Part shown: one piece after another, positions 35,185-44,136 of the stretch
How the letters are laid out: every line of letters starts with the position of its first letter
Numbering within the stretch: the stretch's first letter is position 1
DNA from: an uncultured Clostridia bacterium
GTDB taxonomy: Bacteria > Bacillota > Clostridia > Christensenellales > UBA1242
Assembly: GCA_934754475.1 (NCBI GenBank)
Contig: CAKVHV010000005.1
Span: forward strand, 17,655 to 81,654
DNA: 64,000 nt
Direction: 5' to 3'
Notes under the pieces: generated by a model
Seen by the model: the letters and a program-made list of their open reading frames with translations, nothing else
The model's database searches: none
Told to the model about the DNA's origin: nothing
Translations under genes and position numbers: made by a program

Positions 35185-36625
35185 TTTTCTTTCCTTGTCG
35201 TTTTAGATTTTGTCTGTTATTTTTGATAGACTTAGGTCGATATTTCATATTGGTAATATCCGCCTTGTAAAACGCATCTTTGATGTCCTTGTCTACAAAT
35301 GGTGCAAGGGGAGCAAAGTATGCACTTCCGTATGAATCAAAGTCGCATAGATATGTCATGATAAATATCATAAGTGCGGTTATCCCAAAAAATCCTAACA
35401 TTGCGCCAGCAAGTGTAAATAACATTCGCAGTAGATATAGTTGTGGTGCTTCATCTGGAATACAATAGATTGTTAGTCCCGAAATTGCAACTATCATAAC
35501 AGCTGGAGGAGATATGAGTCCCGCCTTGACTGCGGTGTCGCCCAAAATTAATGCGCCAACAATAGACAAAGCTAGTCCCAAATATTTTGGCATTCTTAGA
35601 CTTGCTTCGTACAAAATTTCAAATAGTATAAGAACAAATAATATTTCGGCAAAGGGCGTTAATGGAAGTCCTTTGGTTGTGTTTACAATTGTTATCAAAA
35701 ATTTGAGTGGTATAGCTTTGTAATGGTGCATAATCATTGCGATATATAGTCCGGGAACGAGAATAGATATAAATATACTAAATATTCTTATCCATCTTAC
35801 AAAGCCGGCACGAACGTTATTTGTGTAGTAATCGTCTCCGCTTTGCAAATCTTCGACATATATAAATGGCACTGTCAAAACCATAGGAGACCCGTCAACA
35901 ATTATGGCAACTCTACCTTCAAGCAGTTTGGCAGAGATTACGTCGGGTTTTTCGGAATACCCAATTTGCTTGAACATACTATTTGGTCTCTCTTCCAAAA
36001 ATGAAGCAACATAATTGCTATCAAGCACTCCGTCTATATCTATTGCTTCTATCTTCTTTTTGACACTATCTACCACGTTTTTGTCAGCAATTGAGTTTAT
36101 ATAGACAATAGACACCATGGTATCAGTGTGCTTGCCAATCTTAAGATTAATTGTTCTAAGTTCCTTGGTCGCCAAAATTTTTCTAAGCTCGGATAGGTTT
36201 GTTTTTAAGTTTTCGACAAACCCACTTCTAGGTCCTTTTATAACACTACTAGTAGGTGGTTCGTCTATGGCACGTTCTTTGTATTTGTCAATAGACAATA
36301 CTAAACACTTGCTAATTCCGTCCACAAACAAAACACCTTTGCCTTTGAGAATATTTGAAATTATATTTTGCTCATCGTCTTCTTCGGTGGTTTCGCTCAG
36401 AGTCAAAACTTCTCTTTCCAGAGTCTTAAGGTCTTGGATATTTTTTGAATATTCCATGAGTGGAGATATTACAAAGTAACTAAGTGATTGTGTGTCACTT
36501 AGTCCAAGCATATAAAAAATTGCACATCTAGTCTTGCCACAAGTAATTTCCTTGCAAACAAGTTCGTCGCTATTTCCTAGTTTGGTTTTTATACTCTCAA
36601 TATTTTTGTCAAGTTCTTTTTGCAT
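35162..36625 (-). CDS. gerA: spore germination protein subunit A (GerAA family)
   Basis: The 487-residue protein has an N-terminal cytoplasmic region with the family phrase GKGVLFVDGISKCLVLSID near residue 90. It then has EERPNSMFKQIGYSEKPDVISAKLLEGRVAIIVDGSPMVLTVPF, which is diagnostic of PF03323; the flagged part is around residues 210-255. Five or so membrane spans follow at about 275-440. The tail is basic (SIKNNRQNLKRQGKK). It is the first gene of gerA-gerB-gerC. GerA-type subunits form the ion-channel component of the receptor. The start at 36625 has only a weak GGGA upstream site. Confidence 0.95.
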   Translation of the reverse strand: MQKELDKNIESIKTKLGNSDELVCKEITCGKTRCAIFYMLGLSDTQSLSYFVISPLMEYSKNIQDLKTLEREVLTLSETTEEDDEQNIISNILKGKGVLFVDGISKCLVLSIDKYKERAIDEPPTSSVIKGPRSGFVENLKTNLSELRKILATKELRTINLKIGKHTDTMVSIVYINSIADKNVVDSVKKKIEAIDIDGVLDSNYVASFLEERPNSMFKQIGYSEKPDVISAKLLEGRVAIIVDGSPMVLTVPFIYVEDLQSGDDYYTNNVRAGFVRWIRIFSIFISILVPGLYIAMIMHHYKAIPLKFLITIVNTTKGLPLTPFAEILFVLILFEILYEASLRMPKYLGLALSIVGALILGDTAVKAGLISPPAVMIVAISGLTIYCIPDEAPQLYLLRMLFTLAGAMLGFFGITALMIFIMTYLCDFDSYGSAYFAPLAPFVDKDIKDAFYKADITNMKYRPKSIKNNRQNLKRQGKKNGKDNIN

Positions 36626-36669
36626 GTCTATTTCTACGTCCCAATTTTTGAAATTATCTTTTATATAAT

Positions 36670-36699
36670 TAATATGGGAAATTAAAAAAGATTTTATGT
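36670..36699 (-). promoter_or_regulatory. candidate forespore (sigma-G type) promoter of the ger operon
   Basis: On the minus strand, ACATA (plus 36695-36699) and CATATTA (plus 36670-36676) are separated by 18 bases. This matches the usual G(A/C)ATR-N18-CATNNTA pattern except for the first base. It is about 45 bases upstream of gerA, where ger operons are normally read by sigma-G. Confidence 0.4.
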
Positions 36700-36705
36700 A
36701 AGTAC

Positions 36706-36734
36706 TTGCAATTTAAGAATTTATTTGGTATAAT
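36706..36734 (+). promoter_or_regulatory. vegetative promoter of rpsF-ssb-rpsR
   Basis: TTGCAA at 36706-36711 and a perfect TATAAT at 36729-36734 have exactly 17-base spacing. The predicted start is near 36741, giving a leader of about 60 bases. Confidence 0.75.
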
Positions 36735-36750
36735 ACTAAACAGTAAATAA

Positions 36751-36802
36751 AATTTACTACTGCTTTGGAACACCAAAGCCGAAAGACCATAGGAGGTAAA
36801 TT
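36751..36802 (+). promoter_or_regulatory. S6:S18 ribosomal protein leader (rpsF autoregulatory RNA)
   Basis: The leader folds into an outer stem AATTTAC (36751-36757) with GTAAATT (36796-36802), which covers the AGGAGG site. Inside it is a hairpin GCTTTGG/CCAAAGC (36762-36768 with 36773-36779), followed by CCG and then AAAGACC. An unpaired CCG next to a hairpin upstream of rpsF is the hallmark of the motif bound by the S6:S18 complex. The identification rests on this match and on its position. Confidence 0.6.
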
Positions 36803-37099
36803 ATGAACAAATATGAATTGCTTACAATCTTTTCTGCTAGTCTTAATGACGAACAAAAAGATGCAATCGTAGAAAAGTACTCTCACCTTATGGAGAAGAA
36901 TGGTGGCAAAGTTGAACTAGTTAACAAGGCAACACCTTGGGGACTTAGAAAACTTGCTTATCCTATCAACTATAAGAACGAAGGTTTCTATGTATTGTAC
37001 AAATTTGAAAGCACTGCTGATGTAGCTAAAGATGTTGTTTCACTTATGAGAATAGATGAAAACGTTCTTAGAACTATGTGTTTGCGTTGCGACAAATAA
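36803..37099 (+). CDS. rpsF: 30S ribosomal protein S6
   Basis: The 98-residue protein matches bS6: it starts MNKYELLTIFSASLNDEQ and contains KVELVNKATPWGLRKLAYPI and EGFYVLYKFES. It ends LRTMCLRCDK, shorter than E. coli S6, which has an acidic tail. The AGGAGG site is inside the predicted leader structure. It is followed by ssb and rpsR in the universal order; S6 binds S18 on the platform of the 30S subunit. Confidence 0.97.
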   Translation: MNKYELLTIFSASLNDEQKDAIVEKYSHLMEKNGGKVELVNKATPWGLRKLAYPINYKNEGFYVLYKFESTADVAKDVVSLMRIDENVLRTMCLRCDK

Positions 37100-37121
37100 T
37101 TAAATTATAGGAGAATATTTT

Positions 37122-37520
37122 ATGAATAAATGTATTCTAGTTGGGAATCTAGCAAGAGACCCAGAATTAACTACTACATCAAATGGTGTAGCAGTATGTA
37201 GATTCTCAATCGCAGTATCTCGTAGATATGCAAATTCTGATGGCGAAAGAGAAACAGATTTTCTAAACATCGTTGTTTGGAGAAATCTAGGCGAAAACTG
37301 CCACAAGTTTTTGAAGAAAGGTAGCAAGGTTGGTATCGTTGGAAATATTCAAAGTAGGTCTTATGATGCTACTGACGGAACAAAGAGATATGTTACAGAA
37401 ATTGTTGCTGAAGAAGTAGAATTTTTGTCAACAAAAGCTCAAGACGGTGAACAACCAAAGTCAAGTAACGAAGAAGTTGCAAAACTTCAACCAATTGATG
37501 ACGATGGCTTGCCATTCTAA
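37122..37520 (+). CDS. ssb: single-stranded DNA-binding protein
   Basis: The 132-residue protein has an OB fold (MNKCILVGNLARDPELTTT, DFLNIVVWRNLGENCHKFL, VGIVGNIQSRSYD) and a short acidic linker ending in the conserved tail DDDGLPF. That tail recruits replication and repair partners. It lies between rpsF and rpsR, separated by 22 and 57 bases. The linker is only about 25 residues, shorter than in Bacillus SsbA. Confidence 0.97.
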   Translation: MNKCILVGNLARDPELTTTSNGVAVCRFSIAVSRRYANSDGERETDFLNIVVWRNLGENCHKFLKKGSKVGIVGNIQSRSYDATDGTKRYVTEIVAEEVEFLSTKAQDGEQPKSSNEEVAKLQPIDDDGLPF

Positions 37521-37577
37521 TTGATTATTAACTTTTTGAGTGCCAAAAAGTTGTCAAAATTTATAAAGGAGAAGATT

Positions 37578-37853
37578 ATGAGCGAAGAAGTTGTAGAAAG
37601 TGCTGTAATGGAAGAAAAAGTAGCACCTAAAAAATACAAAAAAATGGGCAAGAAAAAAGTTTGTTCTTTTTGTGTTGACCATGTAGAAGAAATTGACTAC
37701 AAAGATGTTGCTAAACTAAAAAGATACATCACAGAAAAAGGTAAAATTTTGCCAAGACGTCAAACTGGTACTTGTGCAGAACACCAAAGAGCTTTGACCG
37801 TAGCAATTAAACGTGCTAGGGAAATGGCTTTGATACCTTATGTTGGTGAATAA
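37578..37853 (+). CDS. rpsR: 30S ribosomal protein S18
   Basis: The start is ATG 37578, after AAAGGAGAAG; the frame is open for 19 more codons upstream without support. The 91-residue protein has an acidic N-terminal extension (MSEEVVESAVMEEK) not found in most S18 proteins. The conserved core follows: YKDVAKLKRYITEKGKILPRR, TGTCAEHQRALTVAIKRARE and ALIPYV. Cys residues in KKVCSFCVDH and TGTCAEH indicate the zinc-binding (C+) form. Confidence 0.97.
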   Translation: MSEEVVESAVMEEKVAPKKYKKMGKKKVCSFCVDHVEEIDYKDVAKLKRYITEKGKILPRRQTGTCAEHQRALTVAIKRAREMALIPYVGE

Positions 37854-37882
37854 TGTAGACAAATTTTAAATTTGTTGGCTAT

Positions 37883-37911
37883 AAAACCCCTAAATTTAGG
37901 GGTTTTATTTT
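37883..37911 (+). terminator. terminator of the rpsF operon
   Basis: A perfect palindrome of 12 plus 12 bases (37883-37894 with 37895-37906, AAAACCCCTAAA type) is followed by a T-rich run. It has more G-C than the other terminators here. Confidence 0.9.
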
Positions 37912-37962
37912 TGTACTCACCTAATATTTTTGATTAAACAAAACAAAATGTCATAAATATCT

Positions 37963-38015
37963 AAAAAAGATGTGCATCAAAATCTCATTTAAAAGATTTA
38001 AAACACATCTTTTTT
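37963..38015 (-). terminator. terminator of the minus-strand orphan at 38034
   Basis: AAAAAAGATGTG (37963-37974) pairs with CACATCTTTTTT (38004-38015). An inner AATCT/AGATT extends the stem. Confidence 0.8.
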
Positions 38016-38033
38016 GTTGTAATTTATATTAAA

Positions 38034-39263
38034 TCAAGAATTATAATTTGTGCTTTGTTTAATTCTTTCCAAAACCATTTGGGCTTCGGGACTATTTTCG
38101 TCCATTATTTTGTTGTATGTGGCGTAGTCGACATTTAGTGCTGTTTCACCCAAGTTTTCAATTGTGTTGATTGAATTAGTCAAAAGTTCGTCGTTTGTAG
38201 GCTGTGTACTATTTTGATAGGTTGGACTACCTTCCAAACATTCTTTTAATTTATGTTCGTGATTGTCTACTGCGGAATCTACTAATTTATTAATGACTGG
38301 GTCAATAAATTGTGGGTCTTTTGCTGTTTCTTCTATAACTGCGAGTCCGGTTACCGCACAAGCGATTTTGCCTTGCATAACTTGACAAGATTCGGCTCTA
38401 TTATTTGCCAAATCTTCCATACGTGATGTAATTGCTTCCTTGATTTTTGGATTTGTACAATTGTTGATTGCATTAACAAGTTCAACAAAGTTTTCGTCAG
38501 TATATTCGTCTATAGCCTTGTCTGCAATATGCGAACACTCTTCCGACTCAAAAATAAGTTTCATGAATTCGTGGTCGGCAGTAAGCGAACTTACATAATC
38601 TGGAATATTATCATAATTTTTGAGCATAAGTTGTTCGGTTTGGTCTTTGGTTAAACCATATGCTTGAGCGATTTTGACACTCATAAGTCCACCGACAACT
38701 TCGGATGCATTTTCTCTCGAAAAATCTTGCTTTTCTTCTTGGTCGGCATTATGCCTTTCTTGATATTCTTCACGAATGGAAGCGTCTACGAGTTCTCTTG
38801 CCAAAAGTACAGGAGTAGCTATATCTCCCTTTCTCGCATCTATGGTTATTTTAAAGCGACTTCCGTCATAATCTGTTTGTGCCGAACTATAATTAAGCGG
38901 GTCATCTTTTCCCCTGAAATTAATTTGAATACTAGTTTTGCTACCATTTATGACTCTTCTAGCCATTTGACCGAGTCTAGGATTAATTTCATCCAAGAGT
39001 TTGACCGTCTTTTTGATTAATTGTTCGGGAGTCGAAAATTCTTCAACTTCCTTTTGCTTAGTATCACCAAGACTTTTTGCCTTTTCTTGAAGTGTTCTAT
39101 CCAAATCTTGATAAAGTGGTAGTTTTTTGGCTAGTGAATCTCCCATCATCTTAATTGTTGGCTTTGGAGCAGTGGGGTCAACTTTGCATTTGGTCATTCC
39201 CCTGATTGCTTCTTTAAATTTTTCTATGCCACCAATTCTGTCTAAAATATCTGTTTGTTCCAT
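38034..39263 (-). CDS. orphan soluble protein, unknown
   Basis: The 409-residue protein starts at the ATG 39263, seven bases after AAGGAG. There is no signal or membrane span. It is Glu/Lys/Asp rich and mostly helical. A beta-containing middle (residues about 105-140: TSIQINFRGKDDP, SRFKITIDARKG) is followed by TPVLLARELVDASIREEY. The phrase ARELVDA has the spacing of a zincin helix (HExxH) but lacks both histidines, so no protease activity should be assumed. It is monocistronic and flanked by its own terminator. I do not recognise the family. Confidence 0.6.
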   Translation of the reverse strand: MEQTDILDRIGGIEKFKEAIRGMTKCKVDPTAPKPTIKMMGDSLAKKLPLYQDLDRTLQEKAKSLGDTKQKEVEEFSTPEQLIKKTVKLLDEINPRLGQMARRVINGSKTSIQINFRGKDDPLNYSSAQTDYDGSRFKITIDARKGDIATPVLLARELVDASIREEYQERHNADQEEKQDFSRENASEVVGGLMSVKIAQAYGLTKDQTEQLMLKNYDNIPDYVSSLTADHEFMKLIFESEECSHIADKAIDEYTDENFVELVNAINNCTNPKIKEAITSRMEDLANNRAESCQVMQGKIACAVTGLAVIEETAKDPQFIDPVINKLVDSAVDNHEHKLKECLEGSPTYQNSTQPTNDELLTNSINTIENLGETALNVDYATYNKIMDENSPEAQMVLERIKQSTNYNS

Positions 39264-39421
39264 AGGTTTCTCCTTCAAATTCAATTTAAGTGTATTAATT
39301 TAGTTTCGGTTTGTCAAACAAAATTTAAACTAAATTTGTTGTAACTTACAAATACCCCAATATTTTACACGAAATATTTGTGTAAAATACAAATCTTTGG
39401 AACAAATGTTTGATAAAATAA

Positions 39422-39450
39422 TTGTGTAATTGTTTTTTTTGTGGTATATT
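39422..39450 (+). promoter_or_regulatory. likely promoter of the cmk operon
   Basis: TTGTGT (39422-39427) and TATATT (39445-39450) have 17-base spacing, about 100 bases before cmk. The leader contains a small hairpin TATCTTA/TAAGATA at 39451-39469. Confidence 0.45.
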
Positions 39451-39555
39451 TATCTTAGAAATTAAGATATATATTTATTTTAAGTAAAATATTTATCTTA
39501 AAGAGTTAAAATTAGTAAATTACATATAGTCTAATTAATTTTGGGGAGCGAAATA

Positions 39556-40215
39556 ATGGAAAAAGTATTTAATATTACACTCGACGGACCTTGTGGCAGT
39601 GGAAAGACATCAATTGCCAAGGCTGTAGCAGAAAAACTAGGCATTGCATATTTGGATACAGGAGCAATGTATAGGGGAGTTGCATATTATATGCTTGGGC
39701 ATAATATAGATGTAAATGACGAAAAGAGTGTTGTAGACAACTTGGACAAAGTGAGTCTAAGGGTAGACAGAGTTGACGGAGAACAAAAAATCTATCTTGG
39801 AAAGAAAGATATAACTTCACTTATTCGTACTCAGGAAATTTCGATGCTTGCAAGCACTGTTTCCAAAATCCCCGCTGTTAGACTAAAACTTGTAGATATG
39901 CAAAGACAAATTGCTAGCTTGACTACTTGTGTAATAGACGGAAGAGATATAGGCAGTTTTGTTTTGCCGGATGCTGAATTCAAATTTTATTTGACAGCAG
40001 ATATTGACGAGAGAGCAAAGCGAAGATATCTTGAACTCAAAGATAAATCTAGGACTTTGGAACAAGTCAAGGAAGAGATGATAGCAAGAGACGAACAAGA
40101 CTCAAAGAGAGCCTTTGCACCTTTGGTTGTTCCAAAAGGCGCATATGTTATAGATACAACCAATCTAAAGTTTGACGAAGTTTTGGATTTGGTTATTAGT
40201 AAAATTAATAAATAG
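39556..40215 (+). CDS. cmk: cytidylate kinase
   Basis: Cmk phosphorylates CMP and dCMP with ATP. The start is ATG 39556, preceded by GGGGAG; a TTG at 39541 would include that site. The 219-residue protein has the P-loop GPCGSGKTSIAKA near residues 10-22, the substrate-binding YLDTGAMYRGVAYY, and TTCVIDGRDIGSFVLPDAEFKFYL. The lid region includes ARDEQDSKRAFAPL. It is first in an apparent operon with a HAD phosphatase, recD2 and comF, all on the same strand with gaps under 10 bases or overlaps. Confidence 0.96.
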   Translation: MEKVFNITLDGPCGSGKTSIAKAVAEKLGIAYLDTGAMYRGVAYYMLGHNIDVNDEKSVVDNLDKVSLRVDRVDGEQKIYLGKKDITSLIRTQEISMLASTVSKIPAVRLKLVDMQRQIASLTTCVIDGRDIGSFVLPDAEFKFYLTADIDERAKRRYLELKDKSRTLEQVKEEMIARDEQDSKRAFAPLVVPKGAYVIDTTNLKFDEVLDLVISKINK

Positions 40216-40223
40216 GGGTTTAT

Positions 40224-41030
40224 ATGCAAAAAAGAATAGCATTATTATACGACTTTGACTATACTTTGGCACATGGTTTTATGCAACAATTTGGACTTAT
40301 GCAAGACTTGGGGTTTGACGATATTAACGCATACTTCAAGGAATGTGAGAGAGTCTCTTTGGACACTGAAATGGATATGTGTTTGTCTATGATGTGCGGA
40401 ATCTTGGAACTTGCCAAACGCAAAGGCAAAGTTGTAACCAAAGAATATCTAAGGTCATTTGGCAAGGATATTGAATACTATGACGGTGTCACTGAGTGGT
40501 TTGACAAAATTAATGCAATAGGTGCTAGTTTCGGCTACGAAATAGAGCATTATATTATTAGTAGTGGTGTCAAAGAAATTGTTGAAGGTTCGACAATCGC
40601 CAAGTATTTCAAACGTGTATATGCAAACTTTTTTGCGTACAAAGATGGTGTTGCATTTTGGCCTAGCCAAGTAGTTAACTACACATCCAAAACCCAATAT
40701 ATCTTTAGGGTTAGAAAGAATGTTTTAGATGATTTGTCGTCACTAGACAAGATTAATGCAAAAATGCGTGATGACGAAGTTTTGCCATTTAAAAATATTA
40801 TTTACTTAGGCGATAGCCAAACAGATATTCCGTCATTTAAGGTTATTAAAAATAGCGGTGGAATGTCTATATGTGTTTACGAAGGAAACAACGAAGAAGC
40901 AAGAAAAGTCGCACAAAAGTGTTTTGTCGAAGGTAGATGCAATTACTTTTCCGAAGCGGACTTTAAGGAAGGAAGCGACTTATTCAGCGTAATTAGCGAT
41001 TACATAAAAACTATTTGCAAAAACAATTAA
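40224..41030 (+). CDS. HAD-superfamily hydrolase
   Basis: The 268-residue protein has HAD motif I YDFDYTLAHG (Asp10 and Asp12), motif II IISSG near residue 112, and motif IV YLGDSQTDIPSF near residue 195. The motif III Lys is probably one of several after residue 130. A large alpha-helical cap lies between motifs I and II (LGFDDINAYFKECERVSLD onward). The substrate is unknown; similar proteins are annotated as phosphoserine phosphatase-like. It lies eight bases after cmk and nine before recD2. Confidence 0.85.
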   Translation: MQKRIALLYDFDYTLAHGFMQQFGLMQDLGFDDINAYFKECERVSLDTEMDMCLSMMCGILELAKRKGKVVTKEYLRSFGKDIEYYDGVTEWFDKINAIGASFGYEIEHYIISSGVKEIVEGSTIAKYFKRVYANFFAYKDGVAFWPSQVVNYTSKTQYIFRVRKNVLDDLSSLDKINAKMRDDEVLPFKNIIYLGDSQTDIPSFKVIKNSGGMSICVYEGNNEEARKVAQKCFVEGRCNYFSEADFKEGSDLFSVISDYIKTICKNN

Positions 41031-41039
41031 AGAGAGATT

Positions 41040-43262
41040 ATGACTAAACTTAGAGATTTGACAGTAATTAAAGGAATGATAGAAGAAGTTATTTTTCGAA
41101 ACGACGATACCAACTATACCGTCGTTTTGGTTGATGTCAACAAAGAACTCATCACCGCTACTGGCAAATTTCCTGTAATAAATGAAGGCGAATGGGTTGA
41201 ACTTAACGGAAAGTTTGTTCTAAATCCCAAATATGGCGAACAATTTGCGGTAGATAGTGTCAAACTCAGCCCACCTAATACTTTGGAAGGGATTGCTAGA
41301 TACCTAAGTTCGGGGCTTATCCCTGGGGTTGGGCCAGTGACAGCGATGAATATCGTCAACAAGTTTGGCGAAGCCACTCTTGACATAATTCATTACAATC
41401 CAAGTAGACTTGCTGAGTGCAAGAATGTCAGTGCCAAAAAAGCCGAAGAAATAGCCAAAGCCTATGCCGAAGTTCATCAAATGCAAAATGCAGTGATGAT
41501 AATGCAGTCTTATCATATAAGCACAAATCTAGCCATTAAGATTTATAATCAGTATGGCGAAGGAACGGAAGATATTCTCAAAAATAATCCTTACAAAATG
41601 GTCGAAGACGTTGCGGGGATTGGATTTTTTACAGCAGACAAAATCGCAATCAGCATGGGAGTTCCTGCCGATAGTGACTTTAGAGTAAGAGCGGGGATTT
41701 TGCATATTCTTAGAGAAAATTCTGACAAGAACGGGAATACTTACATGCAAAAATCCGCCTTAATCGAAGGTGTTTATACTTTGCTTAATATTCCAAACTT
41801 GGAGAGCCGAATTGACTCAATTATAAACAAACTCATTATGGATGACTATCTCAAAAAATTGGATATAAATGGCGAAGCAATTTGTCTAAGTCAATATTAT
41901 AAGATAGAAAAAGTTTTGGCGGATAGTTTAATTTTACTTAATGCAGATACAGATAAATTGGCACTAGATATTTCTGACGAAATCAAGATGTACGAAGATG
42001 TCAATCATATAAGTATGCACGAACATCAAAAACTCGCAGTTCAATTGGCTATCAATAATGGCGTGTCAGTTATAACTGGTGGGCCTGGTACTGGAAAGAC
42101 AACTATTATTAAGTGTATCCTGCAAATATTTAGAAATATGGGCAAGAAAGTCAAACTTATGGCACCAACTGGACGAGCTGCCAAGAGACTAAGTGAGAGT
42201 ACTGGCGAAGATGCAAGCACTATCCATAGAGCGCTTGAAATGCAGGGTGGCGAAGATGTTAAGTTTATATTCAACTCCAATCAAAAATTAAATTACGACG
42301 TAATAATTGTCGACGAAGTTAGTATGGTGGATAGTCAACTTATGTATTTTTTGGTTAGAGCCATCAAGCGTGGCTCACGACTAATTTTGGTTGGAGACAA
42401 AGACCAACTTGCGAGTGTTGGAGCGGGGAATGTACTGGGAGATATTTTGGAGAGCGGGTGTTTTGCGACAATGTGTTTAACACAGATTTATAGACAAAGC
42501 GAAGATAGTCTAATTATTGTTAATGCCCATGCAATCAACCAAGGCATAATGCCCGAACTTAGCAACAAATCCAAAGACTTTTTCTTTGATAAAAAAGAAA
42601 CCAACGAAGAAGCCCTAAATAGCATAATCAATATGTGTACAACAAGAATTCCAAGTTATCTAGGAATAGATAGTAGCAAAGTTCAAGTTCTAGCCCCTAT
42701 GAAAGCGGGAATAGTAGGTATTGATAATATTAACAAGTGCTTACAAGAAAAATTAAACCCACCGTCGCTTAAAAAACTCGAAGTAGAAAACGACAAGTGT
42801 ATTTATAGAAAATTCGATAGAGTCATGCAGATTACAAACAACTACGAACGTGTATGGTCAAAAGACGGACGTATGGGTTCGGGTGTATTCAATGGGGATA
42901 TTGGAAATATCTTAGATATAGACATCAATACAAACGAAGTAATCGTGGAATTTGAAGACGGAAGAATCGCTAGATATCTAAAGACAGACTTGAGCGAACT
43001 AACTCTAAGTTACGCAATCACAATTCACAAATCTCAAGGAAGCGAATTTGATGTTGTAATTATTCCTGTTATATCGGGTCCACCAATGTTGCTTACACGA
43101 AATCTACTCTATACAGCGGTTACACGTGCTAAAAAAATGGTGGTCATAATTGGCACAAAACAATGTGTTGCACGAATGGTTCATAATAATTACACCAAAG
43201 TTAGATATACAATGCTTAGATATTTTTTGGAAATGGATGGCGAAAAGTATGAAACTAATTGA
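41040..43262 (+). CDS. recD2: ATP-dependent helicase RecD2 (AAA family)
   Basis: The 740-residue protein is an SF1B 5'-3' helicase. It has the RecD2-specific N-terminal OB-like region (VIKGMIEEVIFRNDDTNYTV) and helix-hairpin-helix repeats (LIPGVGPVTAMNIVNKFG, GIGFFTADKIAISMGV). Motif I is GGPGTGKT at residues 347-354. It also has DEVSMVDSQL, GDKDQLASVGAGNVL, and a C-terminal TIHKSQGSEFD near residue 663 with YTAVTRAKK. It acts in replication fork and mismatch-linked repair rather than in RecBCD. The stop is TGA and overlaps comF by 14 bases. Confidence 0.95.
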   Translation: MTKLRDLTVIKGMIEEVIFRNDDTNYTVVLVDVNKELITATGKFPVINEGEWVELNGKFVLNPKYGEQFAVDSVKLSPPNTLEGIARYLSSGLIPGVGPVTAMNIVNKFGEATLDIIHYNPSRLAECKNVSAKKAEEIAKAYAEVHQMQNAVMIMQSYHISTNLAIKIYNQYGEGTEDILKNNPYKMVEDVAGIGFFTADKIAISMGVPADSDFRVRAGILHILRENSDKNGNTYMQKSALIEGVYTLLNIPNLESRIDSIINKLIMDDYLKKLDINGEAICLSQYYKIEKVLADSLILLNADTDKLALDISDEIKMYEDVNHISMHEHQKLAVQLAINNGVSVITGGPGTGKTTIIKCILQIFRNMGKKVKLMAPTGRAAKRLSESTGEDASTIHRALEMQGGEDVKFIFNSNQKLNYDVIIVDEVSMVDSQLMYFLVRAIKRGSRLILVGDKDQLASVGAGNVLGDILESGCFATMCLTQIYRQSEDSLIIVNAHAINQGIMPELSNKSKDFFFDKKETNEEALNSIINMCTTRIPSYLGIDSSKVQVLAPMKAGIVGIDNINKCLQEKLNPPSLKKLEVENDKCIYRKFDRVMQITNNYERVWSKDGRMGSGVFNGDIGNILDIDINTNEVIVEFEDGRIARYLKTDLSELTLSYAITIHKSQGSEFDVVIIPVISGPPMLLTRNLLYTAVTRAKKMVVIIGTKQCVARMVHNNYTKVRYTMLRYFLEMDGEKYETN

Positions 43263-43995
43263 CTTTATTTTTCCACAAAATGTCAAGTGTTTGTTTTGTA
43301 AAACCGAAGATGGCGGATATGGAATTTGTGATAAGTGTCTAAGTAATTTGCCATTTATTTCGGGAAAGACTTGTTTAAAGTGTGGCGCGCCTATAAATAC
43401 TGGAGATGTGTGCTATGAATGTAAACACACAAATCACTATTTCGACAAATCTTTTTCGATATTCAATTATGAAGATGAAATCAAGCAAACGATAATAAGT
43501 TTCAAACAAGCACGCAAAAAGTATATTGCCAAACCACTCTCACATATAATTGCTGATTATTTTGATAAACTCGAAATTCCTTTTGATACAATTATCCCAA
43601 TGCCTATTCATCCAAACAGACTCAAGACTCGTGGGTTTAATCAAAGTGAACTACTCTTGGATGTAATTAAGAGTAGATACGGAAGAGTTTATAATAATGT
43701 TTTGGCTAGAGTCAAAGATACTCCGCATCAAACTGGTCTAAGTCAAGCCAATAGACAAAAGAATTTGGAGCATGCTTTCAAAGTGGTAGACAAACAAAAA
43801 GTTAGAAACAAAATTGTACTAATTTTTGACGACATCTATACAACTGGTGCAACTTTGGACGAATGTGCCAAGGTTCTCAAGAAAGCCGGCGCAGCCAAAG
43901 TTTATGGTCTAACGCTAGCACACTCTGTCTTTAACAAAAGCAAAGTAGTCGAAACCAATCCTATGGCTTTTGACATCAAAAATTTATATGTCTAA
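43249..43995 (+). CDS. comF: ComF-family phosphoribosyltransferase-like protein
   Basis: The start is ATG 43249 (MKLIDFIFPQNVKCLFC), giving 248 residues; a longer in-frame start lies deep in recD2 and is unlikely. Zinc-ribbon cysteines are CLFCKTEDGGYGICDKC and CLKCGAPINTGDVCYEC. The phosphoribosyltransferase domain has the PRPP motif VLIFDDIYTTGATLDEC near residue 190 and the family segment RLKTRGFNQSELL near residue 125. ComF supports single-strand DNA uptake in naturally competent bacteria; here it may serve recombination with RecD2. It is the last gene before a terminator. Confidence 0.92.
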   Translation: MKLIDFIFPQNVKCLFCKTEDGGYGICDKCLSNLPFISGKTCLKCGAPINTGDVCYECKHTNHYFDKSFSIFNYEDEIKQTIISFKQARKKYIAKPLSHIIADYFDKLEIPFDTIIPMPIHPNRLKTRGFNQSELLLDVIKSRYGRVYNNVLARVKDTPHQTGLSQANRQKNLEHAFKVVDKQKVRNKIVLIFDDIYTTGATLDECAKVLKKAGAAKVYGLTLAHSVFNKSKVVETNPMAFDIKNLYV

Positions 43996-44056
43996 AAAAC
44001 CTAGTTAATAAATAAATCGTATAGTCGGATTTACTCAAATTAACTTAGGTTTTTTT
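43994..44056 (+). terminator. terminator after comF
   Basis: AAAAAACCTAGTTAA (43994-44008) pairs with TTAACTTAGGTTTTTT (44040-44055) with one bulged base, and a T run is included. Confidence 0.8.
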
Positions 44057-44136
44057 GTTTTATTTTGGATAAATTAACCAACTTATTAGTAAATTCGTTT
44101 GGTTTTTTGGCTATATTATTATAAAATATAGTTAAG

